Assembly: GCA_022648545.1 (NCBI GenBank)
Contig: JALCMP010000012.1
Coordinates: forward strand, 1-59,478
Direction: 5' to 3'
Source of the DNA: Bacteroidales bacterium
Lineage (GTDB): Bacteria; Bacteroidota; Bacteroidia; Bacteroidales; UBA932
DNA: 59,478 bases
Shown here: in pieces, positions 25,101 to 33,403 of the stretch
Layout: the number at the start of each line of letters is the position of its first letter
How positions within the stretch are numbered: the stretch's first letter is position 1
The notes under the pieces: model-generated
What the model saw: the letters and a program-made list of their open reading frames with translations, nothing else
The model's database searches: none
Told to the model about the DNA's origin: nothing
Made by a program: the position numbers and the translations under genes

Positions 25101-26687
25101 TCATTTCTTATTTAATTTTGATCCGATAAAATAGCTCATGGAATAAATACCCGTCATAACGGAAAGATCGTCGGAAGATCCGTTCCTGACCCTGTACTCC
25201 GTTTTTGCCCCATCGCCGCGCAGAGCGCAAAAGGAATCGAACATTTCCGCACTGTGTTCTCCGCAGTCGGAAATATCAAGATAATATAATTCCGCAGTGT
25301 TTTCCAACGTTACGACTTCAAAGTCCGCATCCTCCGCAAAAAAATATTTCACAGAAGGCGAATCTCCGGAAGCCGCCTCATAAAGAAAACCGGCATCATT
25401 ACCATATGCAAGGCCAAGCCTGCATGCCGGATCCGATTCGATATTATAGGCGGATTCGACGGCAGAAATTATCTTATCAGGATAAATGCCGGCATTTTCC
25501 GCAGATTCCGGATCGAATCCGGCTATTATCAATCTTTTTTCGCGCAAGAGCGAATCAAGCGCAACCGCAACTTTTTTCGTGGTAATTGAAGCACGGCCAC
25601 CGCCTTTCGAGAAATACAATACCCTGTATTTCACATCGGCATTGTAATCCGAGGGAAGAATAATATCCACATCCGTTCCCCCGGTCGTAAGGGATTCCTC
25701 TACAAAATTCCCGGTATCTCCGAAAGACCTTACCGTTTCTTCCGGGTATTCCTCATCATTAAAGGAAAGTGAAATAAAAGGCAGGGCCTCGCCGGCCGCC
25801 CTGATCCAATAAGCCTCCGTATGTGCACCGTTCTCAACACGGTATTCATGAGCAATCCCCTTTTCAAGCATAAGATCATGCAACTCGCCGTTCCCGGCAT
25901 AAAGACGCTCTTCATCGTCTCCGCATGAAATAAAATACTTTATTCCAGCATAATCGGAAGACGGATTATCAGCAAAAAAATGAAGAGGACACTGAGATTT
26001 ATAATATCCTGTTATCCGTGAAGATCCCGAAGTCCCCTCGCCGCCGAAGACATCCCCCCATTGAATATCCCAGCCGTCGCGTTGCAACGTTTCATATTGG
26101 GCATCGGTATTTAAAGATGGACTTAATCCTGCCGCAACACAAAATAAATCGGGATTCAGGGAAACCAGACTTATAGCTCCGAAGCCTCCCATGGAAAAGC
26201 CCATCACGCCCCTTTGAGAAGCTTTTGCGGTTGTCCTTAAAGTTTTGTCTATTAAGGGAACGAGTTCTTCCGTAAACATATCCATATAATTGAACGAACC
26301 GTCATATTTGTTACAAAAATAACTGTCGTAGCCGTCGGGCATTACATAAATCAAAGGTAAAATTTTCCCCGATGCCGAAAGGCGGTCGGCTATATTGCCA
26401 ATATTCAAACCCGACGGCCCCCAGGACGTATTGTCTCCACCCCAGCCGTGAAGAAGATAGACTACGCCGAATCTCGATTCGTCATCATCCAGATACTCCT
26501 GCGGAAGCAAAATCGAATAACTTACCGTCCGTCCGAGAATTCTGCTGTAAAAACTTCTTGCGGGGTTATACCGGACGGTAAAGTTTCCGGCGCCGGAAGG
26601 TCCACCGGTGCCGGATGTATCACCTCCGGAACAGGCAGCTAAAAAGAACGCACATAAAGCCGCCGTTATGATTCCTTTTTTCTTCAT
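25101..26687 (-). CDS. Esterase lipoprotein with degenerate second esterase half (2)
   Basis: 528 aa lipoprotein (Cys19, FLAAC) followed by a Gly/Ser-rich linker. Residues about 35-305 form an esterase-D-like hydrolase: VVYLLHGWGGDNTSW, YVMPDGYDSYF, GFSMGGFGA with Ser165, SCGDDEE (Asp257/258) and NGAHTEAYW with His289. Residues about 325-520 repeat the fold in reduced form (VDIILPSDYNADVKYRVLYFSKGG, LIIAGFDPES) with AYGNDAGF where the nucleophile elbow would be. It is paralogous to the next gene, which starts one base after this stop. Its own ATG overlaps the upstream glycohydrolase stop (ATGA), so translation is coupled. Confidence 0.85.
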   Translation of the reverse strand: MKKKGIITAALCAFFLAACSGGDTSGTGGPSGAGNFTVRYNPARSFYSRILGRTVSYSILLPQEYLDDDESRFGVVYLLHGWGGDNTSWGPSGLNIGNIADRLSASGKILPLIYVMPDGYDSYFCNKYDGSFNYMDMFTEELVPLIDKTLRTTAKASQRGVMGFSMGGFGAISLVSLNPDLFCVAAGLSPSLNTDAQYETLQRDGWDIQWGDVFGGEGTSGSSRITGYYKSQCPLHFFADNPSSDYAGIKYFISCGDDEERLYAGNGELHDLMLEKGIAHEYRVENGAHTEAYWIRAAGEALPFISLSFNDEEYPEETVRSFGDTGNFVEESLTTGGTDVDIILPSDYNADVKYRVLYFSKGGGRASITTKKVAVALDSLLREKRLIIAGFDPESAENAGIYPDKIISAVESAYNIESDPACRLGLAYGNDAGFLYEAASGDSPSVKYFFAEDADFEVVTLENTAELYYLDISDCGEHSAEMFDSFCALRGDGAKTEYRVRNGSSDDLSVMTGIYSMSYFIGSKLNKK

Positions 26688-28249
26688 TTCTCCTTTTCAT
26701 AAGGATTTATATGCCTTGCGGGATGTCTGGAATAAACGACCAGATCCTTGCACTGTACGGCATATGCCCTTTGTGGATTCAGCCATTTAATAACCAGTTC
26801 ATGATGTCCTTCTTCAAGATCATACTTGTAAAAAATATCATACTTGCGTTTTATATAATCATACGGCATGTCGAAATCTTCCACTTTTTCCCCGTCTATA
26901 TATGCCGATAACCTTGCAACATAATCGGAATCGTCCTTTCCGTCCTTCCTGATCATCCCCATGAGAACAACCCCACATCCGTCGAATTCAAAACTTTTTT
27001 CCGTTCCCAGATCGAACTTGTTCACTCTGCGTTCCACCGGATATACACCCTCAAAAGATTGCTCTAGCCTTACCGGTTCCGGTTTCTGTACCACCGTATA
27101 ATAATATCCGTCTTCTACCCTGCCTCCGTTGCTTTTCAGTACGTCGGCAAGCAACTTCATATTTATGCCGTAAACGGAATTCAACGATATGTCGGTATAA
27201 GGGAACATGATATCCGAACATTTTTCAACACCTTTGGTCCAATAACGTGGCAGCGCATCATAACCTTTTATAACACCAAGTATTCCTGCGGCGGTGGCAG
27301 GATTGCAGTCGGAGTCTTCGCCGCATCTTGTTGCAATATCCATTGTTTTGAAAAAATCCCCTTTTCCGTACAGCAACCCTATTACGCAATAAGCGGCATT
27401 AATTTTGGCATCTATATCAAAACCGTTGAAAACACCTTCAGGACAGCCCTTTTCATCGGAATAACGTTTCTGAATCTCCAGCCAGCATCTGGTCCAGTCT
27501 TCGGGATAAGCTTTCCAATACTTTATCACATCTGCAATGCAGCTGTGGAAGCCGCTGCCCCGGGGTATCGTTTTAAGAGCTTCGTCTATTATAGAAGGAA
27601 TATCATCCATTATAAACGCAAAAGAATACATTGAAGCCATAAATACACCGCCGTACCATCCATCGCCGTAATTAAAAATATGACCTATCCTGTCGGCGAA
27701 CCCGGCCGCCGTATTGGGCATCCCGGGACAAAGCATACCGATAGCATCGGATTCTATCTGAAAATCAATATCGTCGGCATGAGGGTTGTTTTTCCAATAT
27801 CCCGATGCGGGAGGCATTATGCCGTGGAGTATGTTATAACGCGAAGCCTGGTTGGCATGCCACAATTTATAATCGGCCCCGGCAAAAGCTTCGGCATATT
27901 TGACCGCATCGGCGTCTATTCCATGCTCTCTCATTACCTGAATAAACGTAAGATCCATATATACATCGTCATACAGCCCAGGATCCTGTTCAAATATATC
28001 CTTGCAATAATCGTCATACCATATTATCGGAGTACCGGAACTTATTATACCTCCCTTGTACTTAAATTCCGTAGGCCCCCCGTAAGTACAGCCGATGGTT
28101 TGTCCGGCCCAACCGCCCTTAATCTTATCAAGCAATACCTCTTTGGCTATTTTTACGGTTTTTCCATATTCAGGCCTACTGACGGTTCCGGAAGAACATG
28201 AACATATGGAAAGTATAAAAAGGCATGCCTCAAATATTCTGATTTTCAT
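26684..28249 (-). CDS. ADP-ribosylglycohydrolase-family lipoprotein (1)
   Basis: 521 aa, lipobox at Cys18 (ICSC) or Cys16. The PF03747-like opening KIKGGWAGQTIGCTYGGPTEF (start of the fold) is followed by LYDDVYMDLTFIQV (Asp94, Asp95, Asp99), where canonical members have SDDT, and later by CGEDSDCNPATAAGILGVIKG, replacing GDxDTxxA. The Asp positions that bind divalent metal are thus kept but the Thr/Ser ligands are changed. GIMPPASGYWKNNPHADDIDFQIES is shared with the second copy. The last ~140 residues form a beta domain with a galactose-binding-like look. It probably cleaves an N- or O-ribosyl bond in the periplasm or at the surface. It overlaps both neighbours by 4 bp. Confidence 0.87.
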   Translation of the reverse strand: MKIRIFEACLFILSICSCSSGTVSRPEYGKTVKIAKEVLLDKIKGGWAGQTIGCTYGGPTEFKYKGGIISSGTPIIWYDDYCKDIFEQDPGLYDDVYMDLTFIQVMREHGIDADAVKYAEAFAGADYKLWHANQASRYNILHGIMPPASGYWKNNPHADDIDFQIESDAIGMLCPGMPNTAAGFADRIGHIFNYGDGWYGGVFMASMYSFAFIMDDIPSIIDEALKTIPRGSGFHSCIADVIKYWKAYPEDWTRCWLEIQKRYSDEKGCPEGVFNGFDIDAKINAAYCVIGLLYGKGDFFKTMDIATRCGEDSDCNPATAAGILGVIKGYDALPRYWTKGVEKCSDIMFPYTDISLNSVYGINMKLLADVLKSNGGRVEDGYYYTVVQKPEPVRLEQSFEGVYPVERRVNKFDLGTEKSFEFDGCGVVLMGMIRKDGKDDSDYVARLSAYIDGEKVEDFDMPYDYIKRKYDIFYKYDLEEGHHELVIKWLNPQRAYAVQCKDLVVYSRHPARHINPYEKEK

Positions 28250-29877
28250 TTTACTTTTTTATTATTATAATAGAACTTGTCATTATTCTTATTTGCCGAA
28301 TAGAACATTATATCATCTATTCTTATTGCATAATCCTTATTTGGATTCAGCCATTTTAAAACGACATGATGCCTTCCCTCCGGCAGCAGATATTTATAAG
28401 CCGGCTCGAGTTTACGGTCTGTCCCATTCATGGGCATCTTTGAAATTCCGTCCTGCCTGCCGTCTATGGTAACCATAACCCTGGCGATATAAGGATCTCC
28501 GGGTTCGGCCATGCTAAAAACCTCCGAACCGAGATGTTTTGATGCTGCCTTATTAATGTATTTCAGGCTTATATTTCTGGTACAACATAAATTGCCCCAT
28601 ATTACAAACCCATTACCGCTGAAATTAAAATCGAATTCATCCGTCAGAAAAGTATCTTCCTTCTCTCTGAACAAAGGGTACATGCCTTCGAAATTCTGTT
28701 CCAGAGGCAAAACGGCAGCCTTTTTTATGGGGATGGTAATAATACTGTCCTTTATAAAACCGCCGGATGTAAGAATAAGCGATCTAGCTTGTTTAAAACT
28801 CATTGACGCAGCCTTATTTAATGAAATATCCGTTCCCTGGAAATTAAGATTTTCTATTTCCTTTAAAGGATCCAGCCAAAATGAAGGGATATTATCATAA
28901 CCGTACATTACCCCAAGAACGCCTCCTACGGTAGATGGATTGCAATCGGCATCCTGCCCGCAGCGGGCGGCGATATCCAGAGATACCGAATAGTCGCCTT
29001 TGCCGTACAAAAGAGCAAGCGTGACGAATGCCGAATTCAATTTTGCATCTATATTAAAATTGCGGAATACACCCTTTGGACAACCGACATCACAATTCCA
29101 TTTATCCTGGAGAAAATGCCAGCAATCCTTCCAATTTACCGGATTCTTATCATAAAAAGAAATTACATCGCTTATGCATTTATGAAACTTACTTCCTTCC
29201 GGTATTACCGACAGGGCTTTCTTTACGATGGAAACCGGATCTTTTTCATAGAATGCGCAGGAATACATTGCGGAAACATATGCGCCACCGTAAAAGCCAT
29301 CCCCGCTGTTCATTATATGCCCCACCCTCGCTGCATATTCAAGAGTAAGAGGCAACATTGCCGGGGTCATAAGACCTATGAAATCCGACTCTATCTGAAA
29401 ATCTATATCATCGGCATGGGGATTATTTTTCCAATATCCCGAAGCGGGGGGCATTATCCCGTGCCTGATATTATATCTTGCAGCTTGATTGGCATGCGCA
29501 AGATGATAATCGGCATAAGCGAATCTTTTCGCCAGATCTTCCGCGGAGCAATCCGCTCCCAGCTGATCGAAAGCTTCAACGAACGTACAATCGTTGTATA
29601 TATCGTCGAACAGCCCGGGTTTTTTGTTCCACCAATACAGCACATAATGTTCGCTCCACGGAACAGGTTGATAATCCTGCAGATAAGACCCGTTGAAATT
29701 AAATTCCACGGGAGCTCCGAAAACAACTCCGATAGTCTGGCCTGCCCACCCTCCTTTAATTTTATTAAGGAGCTCATTCTCGGTCATTACAACCGAATCC
29801 GGCATACCGGATTCTCCACCAGACGAACATGAAACAATAAATGGCAGGAACAACAAAAGACAAATCAATCTTTTCAT
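28246..29877 (-). CDS. ADP-ribosylglycohydrolase-family lipoprotein (2)
   Basis: 543 aa from ATG at 29877, placed one base after the upstream stop; starts at 29889 or 29898 are also open but overlap more. The lipobox ends at Cys17 (IVSC). NKIKGGWAGQTIGVVFGAPVEF, LFDDIYNDCTFVEAF (Asp91, Asp92, Asp96) and CGQDADCNPSTVGGVLGVMYG are the glycohydrolase motifs, in the same altered form as the downstream copy. HANQAARYNIRHGIMPPASGYWKNNPHADD is the paralogue signature around residues 128-156. A C-terminal beta domain includes FNFSGNGFVIWGNL and LPEGRHHVVLKWLNPNKDYAI. Lipid-anchored ribosyl hydrolase in the PUL 2 operon; exact substrate unknown. Confidence 0.87.
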   Translation of the reverse strand: MKRLICLLLFLPFIVSCSSGGESGMPDSVVMTENELLNKIKGGWAGQTIGVVFGAPVEFNFNGSYLQDYQPVPWSEHYVLYWWNKKPGLFDDIYNDCTFVEAFDQLGADCSAEDLAKRFAYADYHLAHANQAARYNIRHGIMPPASGYWKNNPHADDIDFQIESDFIGLMTPAMLPLTLEYAARVGHIMNSGDGFYGGAYVSAMYSCAFYEKDPVSIVKKALSVIPEGSKFHKCISDVISFYDKNPVNWKDCWHFLQDKWNCDVGCPKGVFRNFNIDAKLNSAFVTLALLYGKGDYSVSLDIAARCGQDADCNPSTVGGVLGVMYGYDNIPSFWLDPLKEIENLNFQGTDISLNKAASMSFKQARSLILTSGGFIKDSIITIPIKKAAVLPLEQNFEGMYPLFREKEDTFLTDEFDFNFSGNGFVIWGNLCCTRNISLKYINKAASKHLGSEVFSMAEPGDPYIARVMVTIDGRQDGISKMPMNGTDRKLEPAYKYLLPEGRHHVVLKWLNPNKDYAIRIDDIMFYSANKNNDKFYYNNKKVK

Positions 29878-29878
29878 A

Positions 29879-31849
29879 TTATTTTTCATAAGCTCCAAGT
29901 TCCGTTATTGAAATAAAAGAAGAAACATGGCCGGTATATTTATGCCAGTGGCTTTGTACCTTATCATCAAACAATATCCTTATAGCTTTGGTCTTTACAG
30001 GGTTAAATTCAAATACATACTGTGCGAACTGCGGCTGATAAAATATTATGCTCGTTTTCGGCAGTGCGGGAATTGATTCGAAAGATCCCACGTCATGCCA
30101 GTAGCCGTCATCTCCAAGATATTGTATGTTAAGCGAGGTAAACCATCCCCCGAACTCTTCCAGACATCCCATATTAAGGCAAAGCATATTTATGTTATGT
30201 TTTTCCTTCCATCCGTATCCGAAAACATCTATCTTGGGGATATTACTTTTTGCCGCAAGAGAATAGAAAACCGATCCCCTGCCATATTTTACTCCGTCCC
30301 TTATTACATTAACATCCTTGGCAAAAAGATCTTTTCCGAATGTGCTCCAGCATGAATCAAGGACCTGCATATTAAGGGTTCTGATATTAGCTATCACGGT
30401 ATCGGCAAGCGGAGCCAGATTCTTCGTTTTTACCAGCAATTCAAAATCCTTAGTAAGGGACTTATCTGAAGAACTTAATCTTAGGGTTATCGGAAATTTT
30501 CCAGCCTCGCGCGGGATCCCGTACAATTTACCGTTTTCAAAAGACAGGCCGTCGGGCATGGATCCCTTTACTAATTCCCATTTAAAATTTTTATTCGTAA
30601 TACATGAAAACGAATAATCGGCAGGTTTCCCTATTTCAAGATCAGGATTCGGCCCTACGCAGAATTCAAGAGGAGGAACAAATTCCGCATTACTGTTAAT
30701 ATAGATTTTATCGCCCTTTATCTTTCCGCCCCTTTGACATATTACTTTAAGGGCCATATCATAAATACGGTTTATGAGATCTTCTATTGGGGCATCAGGC
30801 ATATCATAACGCGTAATATTTATATAACGATCGTTAAACGGCTTCTCCCAACCTTTTACAGGATGCGTAAGCTCATATGGAAGAGATTTGGCCCCGTGTA
30901 TTATACCCATAAGGCCGGCAACCGTTGCCGCCTGGTTGTCGCAGTCGAATCCCATCGCGCAGCACAAATCCAGAGTACGCTGGAAATCGCCGTGACCGTA
31001 CAGCATGGCAAGTATTCCGCAATATCCGTTAAGATTGGCATTCCATATCGTTTTGGTAAGAGAAGGCTCCTCCTTATAATATTTCTTAGCCATTATTGCA
31101 CGCGCCTTCTGCCAGTCATCGGGATATTTTTCATACAATCCTATCATTTCCCGCACCCCGACGGCATAACGGTCGTCAGACGGCAATTTTTTCAAGCCGT
31201 CTTCTATAAGTTTCCTTATATCGCTGCAAAAGAAAGCTTCTGCATACATCGCCCCGTAAAGGACTGTCGGAGATACTCCCCAGGAATCGCTCGTTATTCT
31301 GGCAGCCCAGTCGCTTTTTGCCGCGGCATAATCTACCATTCCGGGAGCGGTATAGGCCCATATTTCATTTATGAGTTGCGGATCTATCTGGAACCAATGG
31401 GGATTATATTTCTTATCCCCGGTAAAGGGTGGAGTATACCCGAAATGCATCAGTCCTAGCGCCGCACGGTTGGCCAGCCAGACCCTGTCCCTTATATGAT
31501 ACATCCATCCTTCCCTCATCTGGGCATATGTAGGCTCTATACCGTATTTTTCCATCAGCATAAGATAGATGTATTCTATATCGGTATCATCGTCCGAAAA
31601 TGCACCGTCGTATTTCTTTAATTTGTTTATATTCTTGGTATATCCGAAAGGAAACCGTGATTCGGACGGAACATTATCAACGAATTTGTTTTCAAAAGGA
31701 AGTCCGTATATATTTCCTATGAGCTGGCCTATCCAGGCTCCGGCAATTTTATCTTTCAGGACCCTCCGGCTTATTCTCTGCGCCGATAAAGAAGAAACGC
31801 ACAGAAAAGCGAACACGAACAGGGAGCATATTTTTATTTTTTTACTCAT
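29879..31849 (-). CDS. Exported ADP-ribosylglycohydrolase-family protein with Ig-like domain (3)
   Basis: 656 aa with a signal peptide ending near LSAQ (residue 24), no lipobox. The catalytic part (about 28-375) has DKIAGAWIGQLIGNIYGLPFE, the metal motif SDDDTD at 85-90, and GFDCDNQAATVAGLMGIIHG with Asp302 and Asp304. These are closer to the canonical ADP-ribosylglycohydrolase ligands than in the other two copies. A putative Ig domain (He_PIG type, about 395-480: FKWELVKGSMPDGLSFENGK) and a C-terminal beta-sandwich (about 490-656) follow; the latter resembles an F5/8 or discoidin-like binding module. It lies 14 bp after susD. A periplasmic or surface ribosyl-bond hydrolase is inferred. Confidence 0.87.
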   Translation of the reverse strand: MSKKIKICSLFVFAFLCVSSLSAQRISRRVLKDKIAGAWIGQLIGNIYGLPFENKFVDNVPSESRFPFGYTKNINKLKKYDGAFSDDDTDIEYIYLMLMEKYGIEPTYAQMREGWMYHIRDRVWLANRAALGLMHFGYTPPFTGDKKYNPHWFQIDPQLINEIWAYTAPGMVDYAAAKSDWAARITSDSWGVSPTVLYGAMYAEAFFCSDIRKLIEDGLKKLPSDDRYAVGVREMIGLYEKYPDDWQKARAIMAKKYYKEEPSLTKTIWNANLNGYCGILAMLYGHGDFQRTLDLCCAMGFDCDNQAATVAGLMGIIHGAKSLPYELTHPVKGWEKPFNDRYINITRYDMPDAPIEDLINRIYDMALKVICQRGGKIKGDKIYINSNAEFVPPLEFCVGPNPDLEIGKPADYSFSCITNKNFKWELVKGSMPDGLSFENGKLYGIPREAGKFPITLRLSSSDKSLTKDFELLVKTKNLAPLADTVIANIRTLNMQVLDSCWSTFGKDLFAKDVNVIRDGVKYGRGSVFYSLAAKSNIPKIDVFGYGWKEKHNINMLCLNMGCLEEFGGWFTSLNIQYLGDDGYWHDVGSFESIPALPKTSIIFYQPQFAQYVFEFNPVKTKAIRILFDDKVQSHWHKYTGHVSSFISITELGAYEK

Positions 31850-31863
31850 TTTATTGTATTATT

Positions 31864-33399
31864 TTAATATCCCGTATTTTGGGTAAGATTAGGGTTGGCA
31901 TTAAGCACTGAAGTAGGTATAGGGAATAAAGTTCGGAAATCATCGGCAATTCTGCTTGGATGCGCCCAATATTCCTGAAGATATTTGCCGAATCTTATCA
32001 TGTCTTCATGGCGCCATCCTTCCCATGCCAGCTCTCTGCCGCGTTCTGTATAAAGTTCGTCCAGAGTCAATTCTGCCGCCGTATATGGTTCCAGACCGGC
32101 CCTCGTGCGTATCTTTTGGAAATCGTCCAACTGTACGGCTTCCGAAGTTTTGCCCTGACGGACCAGTGCTTCCACATACATTAGGACGACATCGGCATAA
32201 CGGAAGACAGGGAAATCGTTATCCATACTTACATCATAAGAAGTTAAGGCTCCGTCGGTCTGGTAATGCCACTTCCAACATCTTGCGCCGTCATATGTTC
32301 CACGTCCCCCGTTGCTGTTATAATATTTGGCTTCGTCGAAAACAGGTTCATACTCAAATGAAAGATCATTCCCGTCAATATCATATTGCTCTCCGTAAAG
32401 CCAACTTTCGCTCCTTCTCTTATCGGCTGCGGAATAGGACTGGAAAAAGTCTGGCTGACATATAAATCCAGACCATGGAGCGGCCGAAATATTAAATGTG
32501 GCATTTGATGCAGCTTCCAATGTGAGAATATTAAGGTAAAAGGCATTGTCGTAGCCGTCGGTATATACATGGTCGTAAACTATGCAGAAGATATTTTCAG
32601 TGGATTTTTCATTATCAACGTCAAAGTTCGTTTCATAATTGTCTTCTATACCGTAGTATCCCGCATCTATTATTTTCTTGCAAGCTGCTGCTGCGTCCGA
32701 ATACTCCGGAGTTCCGAACCAGGAATCGGCATTAAGATATAATTTTGCAAGAATGGTATATGCAGCGGCCTTCGTTATACGGCCGTAGTTGTCTGAAGAA
32801 GGTTCTTCGTCCAGATTATCTATATTGTCGTTTATGTTTTGAACCAAATAATCGAAAACTTCCTTTCTGCTCTTTTGCTTCGGATAACCGGTCTCCGTAT
32901 AATCTATGGTAAAAGGAACGTTCCCCCAGTTGGAAATTGCTTCATAATAATAGAAATCGCGCAAAACTTCTATTTCCGACAAGATCTTATCCTTGCCGTC
33001 GAATTCTATTTCAGAAAGTTCAGTTTCGTAAATAATTTCATTGCAGGCGGCTATTCCGTTGAAAATCCAGTTCCACCCCTTTAATATCAATTTGTTCGAA
33101 GGCGGAATTACGTTCGTCTGCACTTCCTCATAGCGGCCGTTGCTGTACCATGCACCTCCGCAGGCCGGCACCGCACATTCATCCGAAGCCTGCAAGAGCA
33201 ACGTCCACAGGCTTTGTTCGCTCGTATAGCCCTGCAATTTGGTATAGGCCCTACCGGCATTTGCTACAAGTTCTTCTTCCGTCCTGAAGAAATTTTTGAG
33301 CGCAACCCCGGAATAAACGTTTTCATCAAGGTTGGTACAACCCAGCGTCAATCCTGCTGACAAAACGAGTAATATATTGCTTATCTTTTTCATAATCAT
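31864..33399 (-). CDS. SusD-family outer-membrane binding lipoprotein (PUL 2)
   Basis: 511 aa; a lipobox at Cys21 (LTLGC) makes it a surface lipoprotein. Two Met codons lie at the start (M1, M3); either fits. Typical motifs are LKNFFRTEEELVANAGRAYTKLQ, WNWIFNGIAACNEIIYE, EVLRDFYYYEAISNWGNVPF, KAAAYTILAKLYLNAD, RYADVVLMYVEALVRQGK and RGRELAWEGWRHEDMIRFG, ending in LTQNTGY. Family role: binds the substrate over the SusC channel. Only 4 bp separate it from susC. It belongs to the class with a long Trp-containing loop region, but the ligand cannot be told from sequence. Confidence 0.95.
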   Translation of the reverse strand: MIMKKISNILLVLSAGLTLGCTNLDENVYSGVALKNFFRTEEELVANAGRAYTKLQGYTSEQSLWTLLLQASDECAVPACGGAWYSNGRYEEVQTNVIPPSNKLILKGWNWIFNGIAACNEIIYETELSEIEFDGKDKILSEIEVLRDFYYYEAISNWGNVPFTIDYTETGYPKQKSRKEVFDYLVQNINDNIDNLDEEPSSDNYGRITKAAAYTILAKLYLNADSWFGTPEYSDAAAACKKIIDAGYYGIEDNYETNFDVDNEKSTENIFCIVYDHVYTDGYDNAFYLNILTLEAASNATFNISAAPWSGFICQPDFFQSYSAADKRRSESWLYGEQYDIDGNDLSFEYEPVFDEAKYYNSNGGRGTYDGARCWKWHYQTDGALTSYDVSMDNDFPVFRYADVVLMYVEALVRQGKTSEAVQLDDFQKIRTRAGLEPYTAAELTLDELYTERGRELAWEGWRHEDMIRFGKYLQEYWAHPSRIADDFRTLFPIPTSVLNANPNLTQNTGY

Positions 33400-33403
33400 A
33401 AAT

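Noticed and set aside
30734..31459. Plus-strand open frame of about 240 codons opposite the third glycohydrolase gene
   Set aside because: Antisense to conserved glycohydrolase motifs; composition follows the complementary codons.
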